From: CBCPMX01 sp965120355
Lineage (GTDB): Bacteria > Bacillota > Clostridia > Oscillospirales > Oscillospiraceae
Length of the DNA: 24,894 nt
Assembly (NCBI GenBank): GCA_965120355.1
Contig: CBCPMX010000060.1
Span: 1-24,894, forward strand
Direction: 5' to 3'
Shown piece after piece: positions 7,600 to 15,394 of this stretch. The translations under genes were made by a program, and so were the position numbers. Below the pieces are notes generated by a model. The model did no database searches, was not told where the DNA came from, and saw only the letters and a program-made list of their open reading frames with translations. How positions within the stretch are numbered: the stretch's first letter is position 1; each line of letters starts with the position of its first letter.

Positions 7600-9891
7600 T
7601 CAGAGCGCCGTAATGGCAATGCCGTTCTCTCCTGCCGTCAAGTGTAAGGCAGAGACGGGATTTTCGTAGTGGTCGATGATGACCTCCGCCACCTGATCCT
7701 CGATTTCCTTCTGAATGGTCCGGCGCAGGTTGCGGGCGCCGTAAGTGGCGGAATAGGACTTCTTCGTCAGATAATCCAGCACATTGTCGTCCCAGTCAAT
7801 GGTGACGGCCTTTTCCGCCAGCGCTTCCTGCAGTTCCTTGAGCATGATCTTGGCAATTTCGTGGAAATGCTCCTCGGACAGCTTGTTGAAGCAGATTACC
7901 TCATCCACGCGATTGATAAACTCCGGCCGCAGGAACTCCTCCAGCGCCTTGATAGCCTTCTCCTTGCTCTGCTCTGTCAAGGTTCTGCCGAAGCCCACAG
8001 AGCCGTCCTTCCGGTCGGAACCGGCATTGGAAGTCATGATGATGACCGTGTTTTCAAAATTCACCTGCCGGCCATGGGCGTCGGTGATACGGCCGTCATC
8101 CAGAATCTGAAGCAAAATATTCAACACATCAGGATGGGCCTTCTCCAGCTCATCAAACAGGATCACAGAATAGGGCTTGCGGCGGATCTTTTCCGTCAGC
8201 TGCCCCGCCTCATCATAGCCCACATAGCCGGGAGGCGACCCAATGATTTTGGAGACGGAGTGCTTCTCCATATATTCCGACATATCCAGCCGGATCAGAG
8301 ACTCCACAGAATCGAACAGTTCCGATGCCAGGCACTTGACCAGCTCCGTCTTGCCCACACCGGTGGATCCGACAAAAATAAAGGATACGGGCCGGCGCTT
8401 GGTGGTAATGCCCACGCGGCTGCGGCGGATCGCGCTGGTGACAGCGGCAATGGCCTCATCCTGGCCCACAATTCGCTGCTTGAGCCGGGTATCCAGGTTT
8501 TTCAGCTGTTCGTATTCCGCCGCCTGAATCTTGCTGGCCGGAATCTTGGTCCACAGTTCGATAATACGGGCCAAATTCTGGGTCGTCAGAGCAGGCCGCC
8601 CCTGGGCGGTCAGGCTCTCACACTCCCCTTCCAACTGATACCGCCGCGCCCGCAGTTTGGCCATGCGCTCATAGGCGTCGTTGTCGGTGGAGTCCATCAG
8701 CAATTCCATTTCCTTATTGATATCGTCTCGCTCCCGGTTCAGCGCCGCAATCCGGTTGATGGTCGGATCCCGCAAATTCACATCGGAACAGGCTTCATCC
8801 AGCAGGTCGATGGCCTTGTCAGGCAGATAGCGGTCGGTGATGTACCGCTCCGACAGCATTACTGCCTGGCGGCAGATGCCGTCAGAGATGGTGACGCCGT
8901 GGTAGTCCTCATAGTAATGGGCAATGCCCCGCAGGATTGCAATCGACTCCTCAATGGTAGGTTCATTGACGGTGACGGGCTGGAAACGGCGCTCCAATGC
9001 CGTGTCCTTTTCAATATGCTTGCGGTATTCATTAAACGTCGTGGCGCCAATGACCTGAATTTCACCCCGGCTCAGGGCCGGCTTGAGGATATTGGCCGCA
9101 TTCATGCTGCCTTCAGCATCGCCTGCGCCGACAATGTTATGCACCTCATCAATGACCAGAATGATATTCCCCAGTTTTTTGACCTCTTCAATGAGCCCTT
9201 TCATGCGGCTCTCAAACTGGCCACGGAACTGGGTCCCAGCCACCAGAGCCGTCAGATCCAACAAATAGATCTCCTTGTCCTGGAGCTTCTGCGGCACATT
9301 ACCAGTTACGATTCGCTGGGCCAGGCCCTCGGCAATGGCAGTTTTACCCACGCCCGGTTCGCCGATCAGGCAGGGGTTGTTTTTTTGACGGCGATTGAGA
9401 ATCTGAATGACCCGCTCCGTCTCCTCGTCACGGCCGATGATCTTATCCAGCTTTCCCTCCCGCGCTCGCTGCGTCAGATTCAGGCAGTAGTTCTCCAGAA
9501 ACTTTTTCTTCTTGTTGTTGCCACCGTTCTGCCGCGGCTGGTTGTTGGACTTTGGCGGCTCGCTGGGACTGGGCTGTCCTGCACCGGATCCCCGCTCGCC
9601 TGCGCCAAACAGTTTATTGAGAAACGGGAAGGTGGTGGTCTGTCCCTCCAGCTCCTCTTCCTCTTCATTCTCGGCGGTCTCCCCCAAAACGCTCATCATT
9701 TCGTTGGACATCCCTTCCAGGTCCTCATCGGTAATGCCCATTTTTTTCATCATATCGTCCACAGGCTTCATGCCCATGTCTTTTGCGCATTTCAGGCAGA
9801 GACCCTCATTCTTTGCGACGCCGTTCTCAATCTTCGTAATAAAGACCACGGCGACATTTTTTTTGCATTTTGAGCACAACGTAGGCTGCAT
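7600..9891 (-). CDS. clpE: ClpE-like AAA+ unfoldase with N-terminal zinc finger
   Basis: This is a 763-residue HSP100 ATPase that would unfold damaged proteins and feed them to ClpP. The N-terminus carries C6-x2-C9 and C32-x2-C35, a four-cysteine zinc finger as in ClpE and McsA, instead of the double Clp_N repeat of ClpC. A low-complexity acidic, then Gly/Ser/Asn and Lys-rich linker covers about 71-130. The first AAA domain has Walker A GEPGVGKTA (177-185) and Walker B ILVIDEVHN. A short coiled-coil middle region (NRERDDINKEMELL and following) precedes the second AAA domain, with GSTGVGKTE near 507 and ILFDELEKAHPD, plus IGSPPGYVGYDE and the sensor-2 GARNLRR. ATG at 9891 follows AAGGAG by 9 bases. 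I chose ClpE over ClpC because of the zinc finger. No ctsR or mcsAB gene is adjacent. Stress regulation is expected from the family but no CtsR or CIRCE site was seen. Confidence 0.88.
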   Translation of the reverse strand: MQPTLCSKCKKNVAVVFITKIENGVAKNEGLCLKCAKDMGMKPVDDMMKKMGITDEDLEGMSNEMMSVLGETAENEEEEELEGQTTTFPFLNKLFGAGERGSGAGQPSPSEPPKSNNQPRQNGGNNKKKKFLENYCLNLTQRAREGKLDKIIGRDEETERVIQILNRRQKNNPCLIGEPGVGKTAIAEGLAQRIVTGNVPQKLQDKEIYLLDLTALVAGTQFRGQFESRMKGLIEEVKKLGNIILVIDEVHNIVGAGDAEGSMNAANILKPALSRGEIQVIGATTFNEYRKHIEKDTALERRFQPVTVNEPTIEESIAILRGIAHYYEDYHGVTISDGICRQAVMLSERYITDRYLPDKAIDLLDEACSDVNLRDPTINRIAALNRERDDINKEMELLMDSTDNDAYERMAKLRARRYQLEGECESLTAQGRPALTTQNLARIIELWTKIPASKIQAAEYEQLKNLDTRLKQRIVGQDEAIAAVTSAIRRSRVGITTKRRPVSFIFVGSTGVGKTELVKCLASELFDSVESLIRLDMSEYMEKHSVSKIIGSPPGYVGYDEAGQLTEKIRRKPYSVILFDELEKAHPDVLNILLQILDDGRITDAHGRQVNFENTVIIMTSNAGSDRKDGSVGFGRTLTEQSKEKAIKALEEFLRPEFINRVDEVICFNKLSEEHFHEIAKIMLKELQEALAEKAVTIDWDDNVLDYLTKKSYSATYGARNLRRTIQKEIEDQVAEVIIDHYENPVSALHLTAGENGIAITAL

Positions 9892-9931
9892 AGATCAAGA
9901 CTCCTTATCATATGAGCAGACTGTAAGCTAA

Positions 9932-9960
9932 AGTATAGCACAGCCGCGCCGAAAAACCAA
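9932..9960 (-). promoter_or_regulatory. Promoter of the ClpE-like gene
   Basis: On the minus strand TTGGTT (9955-9960) and TATACT (9932-9937) are 17 bases apart, 40 bases before the start codon. The remaining gap to the DUF5711-like stop (9961-10163) holds only short palindromes, for example CCAAT/ATTGG at 10035-10050 and GGAC/GTCC at 10015-10028. No gene or known RNA was recognised there. Confidence 0.6.
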
Positions 9961-10163
9961 ACGCCATTTGCAGGTCGATTTGGCAGACAACAAAATACTC
10001 TATCAATCTCAAATGGACTGCACCGTCCTCAGCGCCAATCACGTCATTGGGGCCCCCCGGCAGCATGGGCTCCTGAAGGCCATGTTGCGTTGAGACAGCC
10101 GTCCCTTGCGTATTGCAGTTCCATTTGGAATAAACAACCGCTGCTTGGATGGATTTTCTACTG

Positions 10164-11036
10164 TCAGAAACGCTCCAGCGCACCGTCTGTGCGCAGCGTC
10201 AGCGGTTCTCCGTCCCACGCCTGCCGGGACAGTTCCCGCAGTTGCGCGGTATAGACCACCGCTTCCCCGTTTTGGACAAAGGCCACATACTTGCCCGCCG
10301 CCGTCAGATCCGTGACATTGTCTGCGGCAATGGACCGCGTCTGTCCGTTTTCGTCCACCACACGCAGCTCCCCTTCCAATAGTACGGCGGCAAATCCGTC
10401 TCCGAAGGCATAGGCCAGGGGCCAAGTATGAGGGACTTCTGTCAGCTGGCCTTCCCGCAGCACGGACACCGCCGTGTCGGAGACAATGCAAAGCGAATCC
10501 TCAAAAAAACACAGATCATAGACTGTCTGGCTGCCTAAATTGACACAGGCAGCAGGCTCTTCCTGATCCGTTTCCAACAGCAAAAGCTCTGTCTCACCGC
10601 TTTCCGCTATTCCGGCCACCGCCGTCATACCGTCGCCCATGGCGCAGGCTGTCAGCCAGCGGCTGGCGGAATACCATCGGTAGAACGCTTCTCCGGTTTC
10701 GTCGGCCACAGTCAGGATGGTTTTATAGTCCCCATCCTCCTGCAAATAACACAGATCCCCAGTTTCGGACAGATCCGCATCCAGGATGCCGCCTTCCACC
10801 GTCAATTCCAGAGACTCCGGCAGCGCCAGGACCGTCTCCCCCACTGTGTATTCCAGGCTGGCCGCGGGTTCGGTCAAATCCAAGCCGTGACCATAGGCCC
10901 AGCGGCGCACCGAATCCGCAGCCGCCTCTGCACCGCCACCGGCAAGCGCCAACAGTCCCAGCGTCAGAACCATGACCAGCAGCAGCGCCGGCAGCCGCCG
11001 GAGGACCTTGCGCGTTCTCGTTACAGTGTCAGACAC
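10164..11036 (-). CDS. DUF5711-like membrane-anchored beta-propeller protein
   Basis: The 290-residue product starts at the GTG at 11036, which overlaps the truA stop by 8 bases and sits 9 bases after GGGGAGG; a longer ATG at 11060 has no such site. A basic N-terminus (TRTRKVLRR) is followed by one hydrophobic segment at about residues 18-35, then a short AEAAADSVRRW turn. The rest consists of repeated strand pairs, each with a short Asp/Gly turn, such as YLQEDGDYKTILTVADETG and VYDLCFFEDSLCIVSD, and later YAFGDGFAAVLLEGELRVVD. This spacing suggests a WD40/PQQ-like propeller of the sort found in DUF5711 proteins of Clostridia. The propeller would sit outside the cell. No catalytic residues are visible and its function is unknown. 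It is the last gene of the methyltransferase-ecf-truA operon. Confidence 0.75.
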   Translation of the reverse strand: MSDTVTRTRKVLRRLPALLLVMVLTLGLLALAGGGAEAAADSVRRWAYGHGLDLTEPAASLEYTVGETVLALPESLELTVEGGILDADLSETGDLCYLQEDGDYKTILTVADETGEAFYRWYSASRWLTACAMGDGMTAVAGIAESGETELLLLETDQEEPAACVNLGSQTVYDLCFFEDSLCIVSDTAVSVLREGQLTEVPHTWPLAYAFGDGFAAVLLEGELRVVDENGQTRSIAADNVTDLTAAGKYVAFVQNGEAVVYTAQLRELSRQAWDGEPLTLRTDGALERF

Positions 11037-11790
11037 TGAATGCAACCTCCCCATCGTCATACCACAGCTTCGTCATGTACAGGCCGCCCGGCGGCACTGT
11101 CGGGCCTGCGGCCGTCCGGTCGCCCCGGCGCAAAATCTCTCCAATCTCTTCCGGCGCAAATTTCCCCTCCGCAGCATAGACCACTGTACCGGCCATGGCG
11201 CGGGCCATGTTATATAAAAATCCATTGGCGCAGACCCGCAGTGCAATCAGGGGGCCATCCCGCTCCACTTCATAGTAATAGACCGTGCGCACCGTGCTCT
11301 TTACATCGGTGCCTACAGAGCGGACTGCCGCAAAATCGTGGGTTCCCACAAACTGCTGCGCCGCCCGCTGCATGACCGTCTCATCCAGATGGCGGGGATA
11401 GAACCATGCCCGATCCACATAGAACGGGTCCCGAATGCGGGAATTGTAGATCAAATAGGTGTACTCTTTTTTGACACAGGAGCCGATGGCATTGAAGCTG
11501 TCCGGCACCTCCCGGGCCCCGGTGACCACAATGTCCGGCGGCAAATGGGTGTTGAGCGCATAGGGCAGGCGGTCTGCCGGGATGTGTGCGTCCGTATGAA
11601 AATTGGCCACATATGTCCGCGCATGGACGCCAGCGTCTGTGCGGCCGCAGCCGGTCATCTTCACCGGATGTCCCACCACCTTGGCGGCGGCAGTTTCCAG
11701 CGTCTCGGCCACAGTGACCTCCGTCTTCTGCACCTGCCAGCCGTGATAGGCAGTCCCCAGGTATTTCAGAAATAACGCGATGTTTCGCAA
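11029..11790 (-). CDS. truA: tRNA pseudouridine synthase TruA
   Basis: TruA converts uridines 38-40 of tRNA anticodon stems to pseudouridine. The product has FLKYLGTAYHGWQ near the start and the catalytic motif GCGRTDAGVHA with Asp52. It also has NTHLPPDIVV, FNAIGSCVKKEYTYLIYN, and near the C-terminus ANGFLYNMARAMAGT and PTVPPGGLYMTKLWY, all in family order. The start is uncertain. The frame opens at a GTG at 11814 directly after the ecfT stop. I chose the TTG at 11790 because GGAG lies 8 bases upstream and the resulting MRNIALFLKYLG matches typical TruA starts. A GTG at 11799 is the other option. It follows ecfT immediately, the arrangement known from many Firmicutes, and overlaps the next gene by 8 bases, so translation of the two is probably coupled. 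Confidence 0.93.
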   Translation of the reverse strand: MRNIALFLKYLGTAYHGWQVQKTEVTVAETLETAAAKVVGHPVKMTGCGRTDAGVHARTYVANFHTDAHIPADRLPYALNTHLPPDIVVTGAREVPDSFNAIGSCVKKEYTYLIYNSRIRDPFYVDRAWFYPRHLDETVMQRAAQQFVGTHDFAAVRSVGTDVKSTVRTVYYYEVERDGPLIALRVCANGFLYNMARAMAGTVVYAAEGKFAPEEIGEILRRGDRTAAGPTVPPGGLYMTKLWYDDGEVAFSV

Positions 11791-11814
11791 CTTCTTCACT
11801 CCGTCCCCACGCAC

Positions 11815-12624
11815 TTACAGTCCCAAATACTTGAGCAGTACAATCGCCCCAATCAGAACCGCGCCCAGCAGCAGCGTCAAATAGTCCCGCCGCGCATACC
11901 GCAGGACCTTCAGCCGGGTCCGGCCGTCACCACCGTGATAGCAGCGGCACTCCATGGCCACTGCCAGTTCGTCGGCCCGGCGGAAGGCGCTGATGAACAG
12001 CGGCACCAAAATCGGGATCAACGCCTTGGCCCGCTGCACCAGGCTTCCGGTCTCGAAATCCGCACCACGGGCCTTCTGTGCCGCCATGATCTTGTCCGTC
12101 TCTTCAATCAGCGTCGGAATAAAGCGCAGCGCAATGGACATGATCATCGCCAACTCGTGCACCGGTACCTTGATTTTTTTCAAGGGCCCCAGCAGATTCT
12201 CCATGCCATCCGTCAGAGCAATGGGAGAGGTGGTATACGTCAGCAAAAATGTGCCGGTGATCAGCATCATAATCCGCAGTACAATGAATACCGCGCTGAC
12301 AATCCCCTCCAGGGTCACTGAAAAGATCCAAAACTCCACCAGCACATGCTCACCGCCGGTATAGAGCATATTCAGCACCGCGGTGAAAATCAGAATCAGC
12401 AGCACTGGTTTCAGGCCCTTGGTAATGGTTTTCAGCTTAATTGTTGAGAGCTTAATACTGCCCAACAGGAACGCCAGCAGCAGCGCATAGGATACAACCC
12501 CGTAATTGGCCAGAAACAGCACCACAATATAGACCACAACCATGATCAGCTTGGTGCGGGGGTCCAGCTTATGGATGACCGTATTACCCGGGAAATACTG
12601 GCCCAGCGTAATGTCTTTGAGCAT
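11815..12624 (-). CDS. ecfT: ECF transporter transmembrane protein EcfT
   Basis: EcfT is the membrane scaffold of energy-coupling factor vitamin and metal transporters, linking the two ATPases to interchangeable substrate-binding S proteins. The 269-residue product has several hydrophobic segments: LIMVVVYIVVLFLANYG, VLLILIFTAVLNML, VFIVLRIMMLITGTFLLTY, LIPILVPLFISAF and LLLGAVLIGAIVLL. The two coupling-helix motifs are present as AQKARGADF near residue 184 and AVAMECRCY near 221. The first is a perfect A-R-G; the second has ECR where A-R-G/E-R-R is common, still in range for the family. The ATG at 12624 follows the ecfA2 stop by one base, with AAAGGGGG upstream, so the genes are translationally coupled. 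No S-component gene is nearby, as usual for the shared group II module. Confidence 0.95.
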   Translation of the reverse strand: MLKDITLGQYFPGNTVIHKLDPRTKLIMVVVYIVVLFLANYGVVSYALLLAFLLGSIKLSTIKLKTITKGLKPVLLILIFTAVLNMLYTGGEHVLVEFWIFSVTLEGIVSAVFIVLRIMMLITGTFLLTYTTSPIALTDGMENLLGPLKKIKVPVHELAMIMSIALRFIPTLIEETDKIMAAQKARGADFETGSLVQRAKALIPILVPLFISAFRRADELAVAMECRCYHGGDGRTRLKVLRYARRDYLTLLLGAVLIGAIVLLKYLGL

Positions 12625-12625
12625 C

Positions 12626-13483
12626 TCAGCGGCCCCCTTTCAATTTCAGGATGGCCGCCTTGGCCTGTTCAACCGTATACACAGAAGTGTCCACCGGCAC
12701 CCCCAGCTCCTGCAGCCGCAGAAATACACTGGTGACCTGCGGGACTGCCAGTCCAATCTCCCGCAGCTTTTTGGCCTGTGAGAACACCTGGGCCGGCGTA
12801 CCGTCCATAAAGGTACGGCTGTGATTCATAACCACCAGCCGGTCCACAGTGGAGGCAATTTCCTCCATGGAGTGGCTCACCATAATAATGGTAGCCCCCA
12901 GCGCCTTTTGAAAGGTGCGGATCTGGTGCAGGACCACTTCCCTGCCCTCCGGATCCAGGCCGGCAGTTGGCTCATCCAGAATCAGCACATCCGGCTCCAT
13001 GGCCAGCACGCCGGCAATGGCGACGCGGCGCTTTTGTCCGCCGGACAAATCAAAGGGGGATTTGTCCAACAGCTCCTCGCCGATGCCCACCAGATCGGCG
13101 GCACGGTGAACCCGCTCCTTGATCTCCGCCTCCTGCAGACCCATGTTCTTCGGCCCAAAGGCGATGTCCTTGAACACAGTCTCCTCAAAAAGCTGATACT
13201 CCGGATACTGGAACACCAGGCCAACCTTAAATCGAACCTGCCGGGTGAATTCCTTCGACTGGAAAATATCTTGTCCGTCAAAAAGCACCTGCCCCGACGT
13301 GGGCTTCAGCAGGCCGTTGAGGTGCTGCATCAGCGTGGATTTGCCGGAGCCGGTATGTCCAATGATCCCCAGAAATTCGCCGCGTTCCGCGGAAAAGTCC
13401 ACTTCTGTCAGGGCATACCGTTCAAAAGGCGTCCCTGCACTGTAGACATGGGTCAGTTTTTTTGTTTCAATAATAGGCGCCAA
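12626..13483 (-). CDS. ecfA2: ECF transporter ATP-binding protein EcfA2
   Basis: This is the second ATPase of the ECF module and pairs with EcfA1 to power uptake. ABC motifs in order: Walker A GHTGSGKST (about 42-50), Q-loop GLVFQYPEYQLFEETV, signature LSGGQKRRVAIAG, Walker B VLILDEPTAGLDP and the switch histidine in MVSHSMEEI. The C-terminal tail (VPQVTSVFLRLQELGVPVD) is the EcfA-specific extension. The best start is the TTG at 13483, because GGAGG is 7 bases upstream. An ATG at 13487-13489 lies only one base after that site, too close to be used well, and would add two residues. The signature and the GLVFQYPE motif place it closer to EcfA2 than EcfA1. The gap to ecfA1 is 45 bases. Confidence 0.94.
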   Translation of the reverse strand: MAPIIETKKLTHVYSAGTPFERYALTEVDFSAERGEFLGIIGHTGSGKSTLMQHLNGLLKPTSGQVLFDGQDIFQSKEFTRQVRFKVGLVFQYPEYQLFEETVFKDIAFGPKNMGLQEAEIKERVHRAADLVGIGEELLDKSPFDLSGGQKRRVAIAGVLAMEPDVLILDEPTAGLDPEGREVVLHQIRTFQKALGATIIMVSHSMEEIASTVDRLVVMNHSRTFMDGTPAQVFSQAKKLREIGLAVPQVTSVFLRLQELGVPVDTSVYTVEQAKAAILKLKGGR

Positions 13484-13528
13484 GTTCATTCCTCCGTATG
13501 AGGCTGGCCGCTCCAGCCCCTTCGATTG

Positions 13529-14377
13529 TCAAGCCTCCAGAAACGCCCGGAGTGCCTGCGCACATTCTTCCACGGACAGCGCGTCCAAGGGCAGCGCATA
13601 CCCTTCCTGATTTAATTCATATAACAGTTCCGTCGTCTCCGGAACCGTCAAGTGGACCTGCCGCAGCAGCTCCACCTGGCAAAACACCTCTTTCGGCGTC
13701 CCGTCGGCAATGATGGCACCCTCAGACATGGCAATCACCCGATCGGCCTGGGCCGCCTCCCGCATATGGTGGGTGATCAAAATCACCGTCACCCCTGACT
13801 CGCTGTTCAGCCGCTTAATGGTGGACATCACCTCTTCGCGTCCCTGCGGATCCAGCATGGCAGTGGGTTCGTCCAGCACAATACACGCCGGCTGCATGGC
13901 AATGACGCCGGCAATTGCAATGCGCTGCTTTTGTCCGCCGGACAACAGATGCGGCGCATGTTCCCGAAATTCATACATGCCCACCAGCTTCAGTGCATCA
14001 TCCACCCGCTGGCGGATTTCCGCCGAGGGTACGCCCAGATTTTCCGGCGCAAAGGCCACGTCCTCTTCCACCACATTGGCAACAATCTGGTTGTCCGGGT
14101 TCTGAAAGACCATACCTACGGTCCGCCGGATATCCATCAGCCGGGCTTCGTCGCTGGTATCCATTCCATAGACGCAAACCTTACCGCCAGCCGGCAGCAA
14201 AATAGCGTTGAAATGCTTGGCCAAAGTAGATTTTCCACATCCATTGTGTCCAAGAATCGCCACAAAGCTGCCCTGCTCAATGGTCAGGTTCAGTCCCTCA
14301 AATACCGGTATGGACACCTGCCCCTCCTGCCCTGGGTAGGCATAGGTCAGGTTGTCCACCACTACTGCATTGCTCAT
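13529..14377 (-). CDS. ecfA1: ECF transporter ATP-binding protein EcfA1
   Basis: This is the first ATPase of the ECF module, 282 residues. It shows Walker A GHNGCGKST (43-51), Q-loop VGMVFQNPDNQIVANVVEED, signature LSGGQKQRIAIAG, Walker B CIVLDEPTAMLDP and switch histidines ITHHMREA. The FQNPDNQ wording is the usual sign of EcfA1. Walker A has Cys where Ser is common (G-C-G-K-S-T), which is tolerated in the family. The C-terminal region LPLDALSVEECAQALRAFLEA is the expected dimer-stabilising tail. ATG at 14377 is preceded by AAGGATGAG. It lies 50 bases downstream of the methyltransferase gene and starts the ecfA1-ecfA2-ecfT-truA set. In many Firmicutes rplQ is the gene just upstream; here it is not. 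Confidence 0.95.
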   Translation of the reverse strand: MSNAVVVDNLTYAYPGQEGQVSIPVFEGLNLTIEQGSFVAILGHNGCGKSTLAKHFNAILLPAGGKVCVYGMDTSDEARLMDIRRTVGMVFQNPDNQIVANVVEEDVAFAPENLGVPSAEIRQRVDDALKLVGMYEFREHAPHLLSGGQKQRIAIAGVIAMQPACIVLDEPTAMLDPQGREEVMSTIKRLNSESGVTVILITHHMREAAQADRVIAMSEGAIIADGTPKEVFCQVELLRQVHLTVPETTELLYELNQEGYALPLDALSVEECAQALRAFLEA

Positions 14378-14427
14378 CCGTTACTCTCATCCTTATCTTT
14401 TATGAATCATACCGGCGCTCTGCTTCT

Positions 14428-15288
14428 TCATCGCGACCAGCGCCCTGCACTGCCGCAGGGCAGATACAGCCCGGAATCCGTCACCGGCAGGCCCAACTCA
14501 TCACAGACAGCTCCGCCGCCGTATTTTGCCGACACAATGCTGTCCAGCAAATATCCCAGCACCGACGGCGCAAGTCCGGTGGTGTAGGAATTGATAATGA
14601 CAAACAGCGGATCCTCACTGAGAACCTGGCAGACCAACTGCACAAAGGGATACAGGTCCTTTTCCAGCTTCCAGATCTCCCCCGATGGGCCACGGCCATA
14701 GGAAGGCGGATCCATAATCACGGCATCATACCGCCGTCCCCGCTTGATCTCCCGTTCGACAAACTTGGCGCAGTCGTCCACGATCCAGCGGATGGGCCGG
14801 TTTTCCAGGCCGGAAGACCGGGCGTTTTCCCGCGCCCAGGACACCATGCCCTTGGCGGCGTCCACATGACAGACGCTGGCCCCCGCCGCAGCAGCGGCCA
14901 GGGTGGCGCCGCCGGTATAGGCAAACAGATTCAACACACTGACCGGCCGGCCGGCCCCCCGGATTTTATCCATAATAAAATCCCAGTTGGCCGCCTGCTC
15001 CGGGAAAATACCGGTGTGTTTAAAATTCATGGGCTTCACATTAAACGTCAGGGGCCCGTAAGCCACCTGCCAGCGTTCCGGCAGACTGTGCTGCGACCAC
15101 TTTCCCCCGCCGGAAGATGAGCGGGCATAACGAGCGTCATAGCGCCGCCACAAAGGGTCGGTGCGCGGCGTGTCCCAGATGACCTGCGGATCCGGCCGCA
15201 CCAGAATGTACCGGCCCCAACGCTCCAGCTTTTCGCCGCCGGAAGCGTCAATGACCTCATAGTCTTTCCATTGATCAGATATCCACAT
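14428..15288 (-). CDS. Class I SAM-dependent methyltransferase, RlmI-like
   Basis: The 286-residue product is a class I SAM-dependent methyltransferase related to the RlmI/RlmK group (COG1092). An N-terminal region with WRRYDARYARSSSGGGKWSQ leads to the segment KPMNFKHTGIFPEQAANWDF, which precedes the SAM domain in this group. Motif I is VLNLFAYTGGATLAAAAAGA near residue 120, motif II is HVDAAKGMVSWARENA, and the catalytic-type motif IMDPPSYGRGP lies near 192. The group modifies nucleic acid, often 23S rRNA, but the PUA domain of true RlmI is missing, so the target is not known. ATG at 15288 is favoured because the earlier in-frame start at 15345 adds atypical residues, although the ribosome binding site is weak (AAAGAGAAA). 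It leads the ecf-truA operon. The 106-base gap to the PBP1A stop holds no clear promoter. Confidence 0.82.
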   Translation of the reverse strand: MWISDQWKDYEVIDASGGEKLERWGRYILVRPDPQVIWDTPRTDPLWRRYDARYARSSSGGGKWSQHSLPERWQVAYGPLTFNVKPMNFKHTGIFPEQAANWDFIMDKIRGAGRPVSVLNLFAYTGGATLAAAAAGASVCHVDAAKGMVSWARENARSSGLENRPIRWIVDDCAKFVEREIKRGRRYDAVIMDPPSYGRGPSGEIWKLEKDLYPFVQLVCQVLSEDPLFVIINSYTTGLAPSVLGYLLDSIVSAKYGGGAVCDELGLPVTDSGLYLPCGSAGRWSR

Positions 15289-15394
15289 ATGCGTTTCTCT
15301 TTTCTGTCCGATGCCTTTATCTGTGAAGAAATCGCCTGCATCCATAGGACAGGCAGTATCTCACACCACGCTTGCCGGTTTCATCAGAGGTTCC

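Noticed and set aside
7669..9873. Very long plus-strand frame of 734 codons opposite clpE
   Set aside because: It mirrors the codons of the clpE gene, is rich in His/Gln/Leu as antisense frames in GC-rich genes are, and has no domain. The same holds for long frames opposite feoB, pepF and gshAB.
9908..10183. 91-codon minus-strand frame across the clpE promoter
   Set aside because: It overlaps the promoter and the end of the DUF5711-like gene, has no ribosome binding site, and its translation resembles no known family.
15289..15394. CTGATGA sequence between PBP1A and the methyltransferase as a hammerhead ribozyme core
   Set aside because: The matching GAAA core and flanking stems are not in place.
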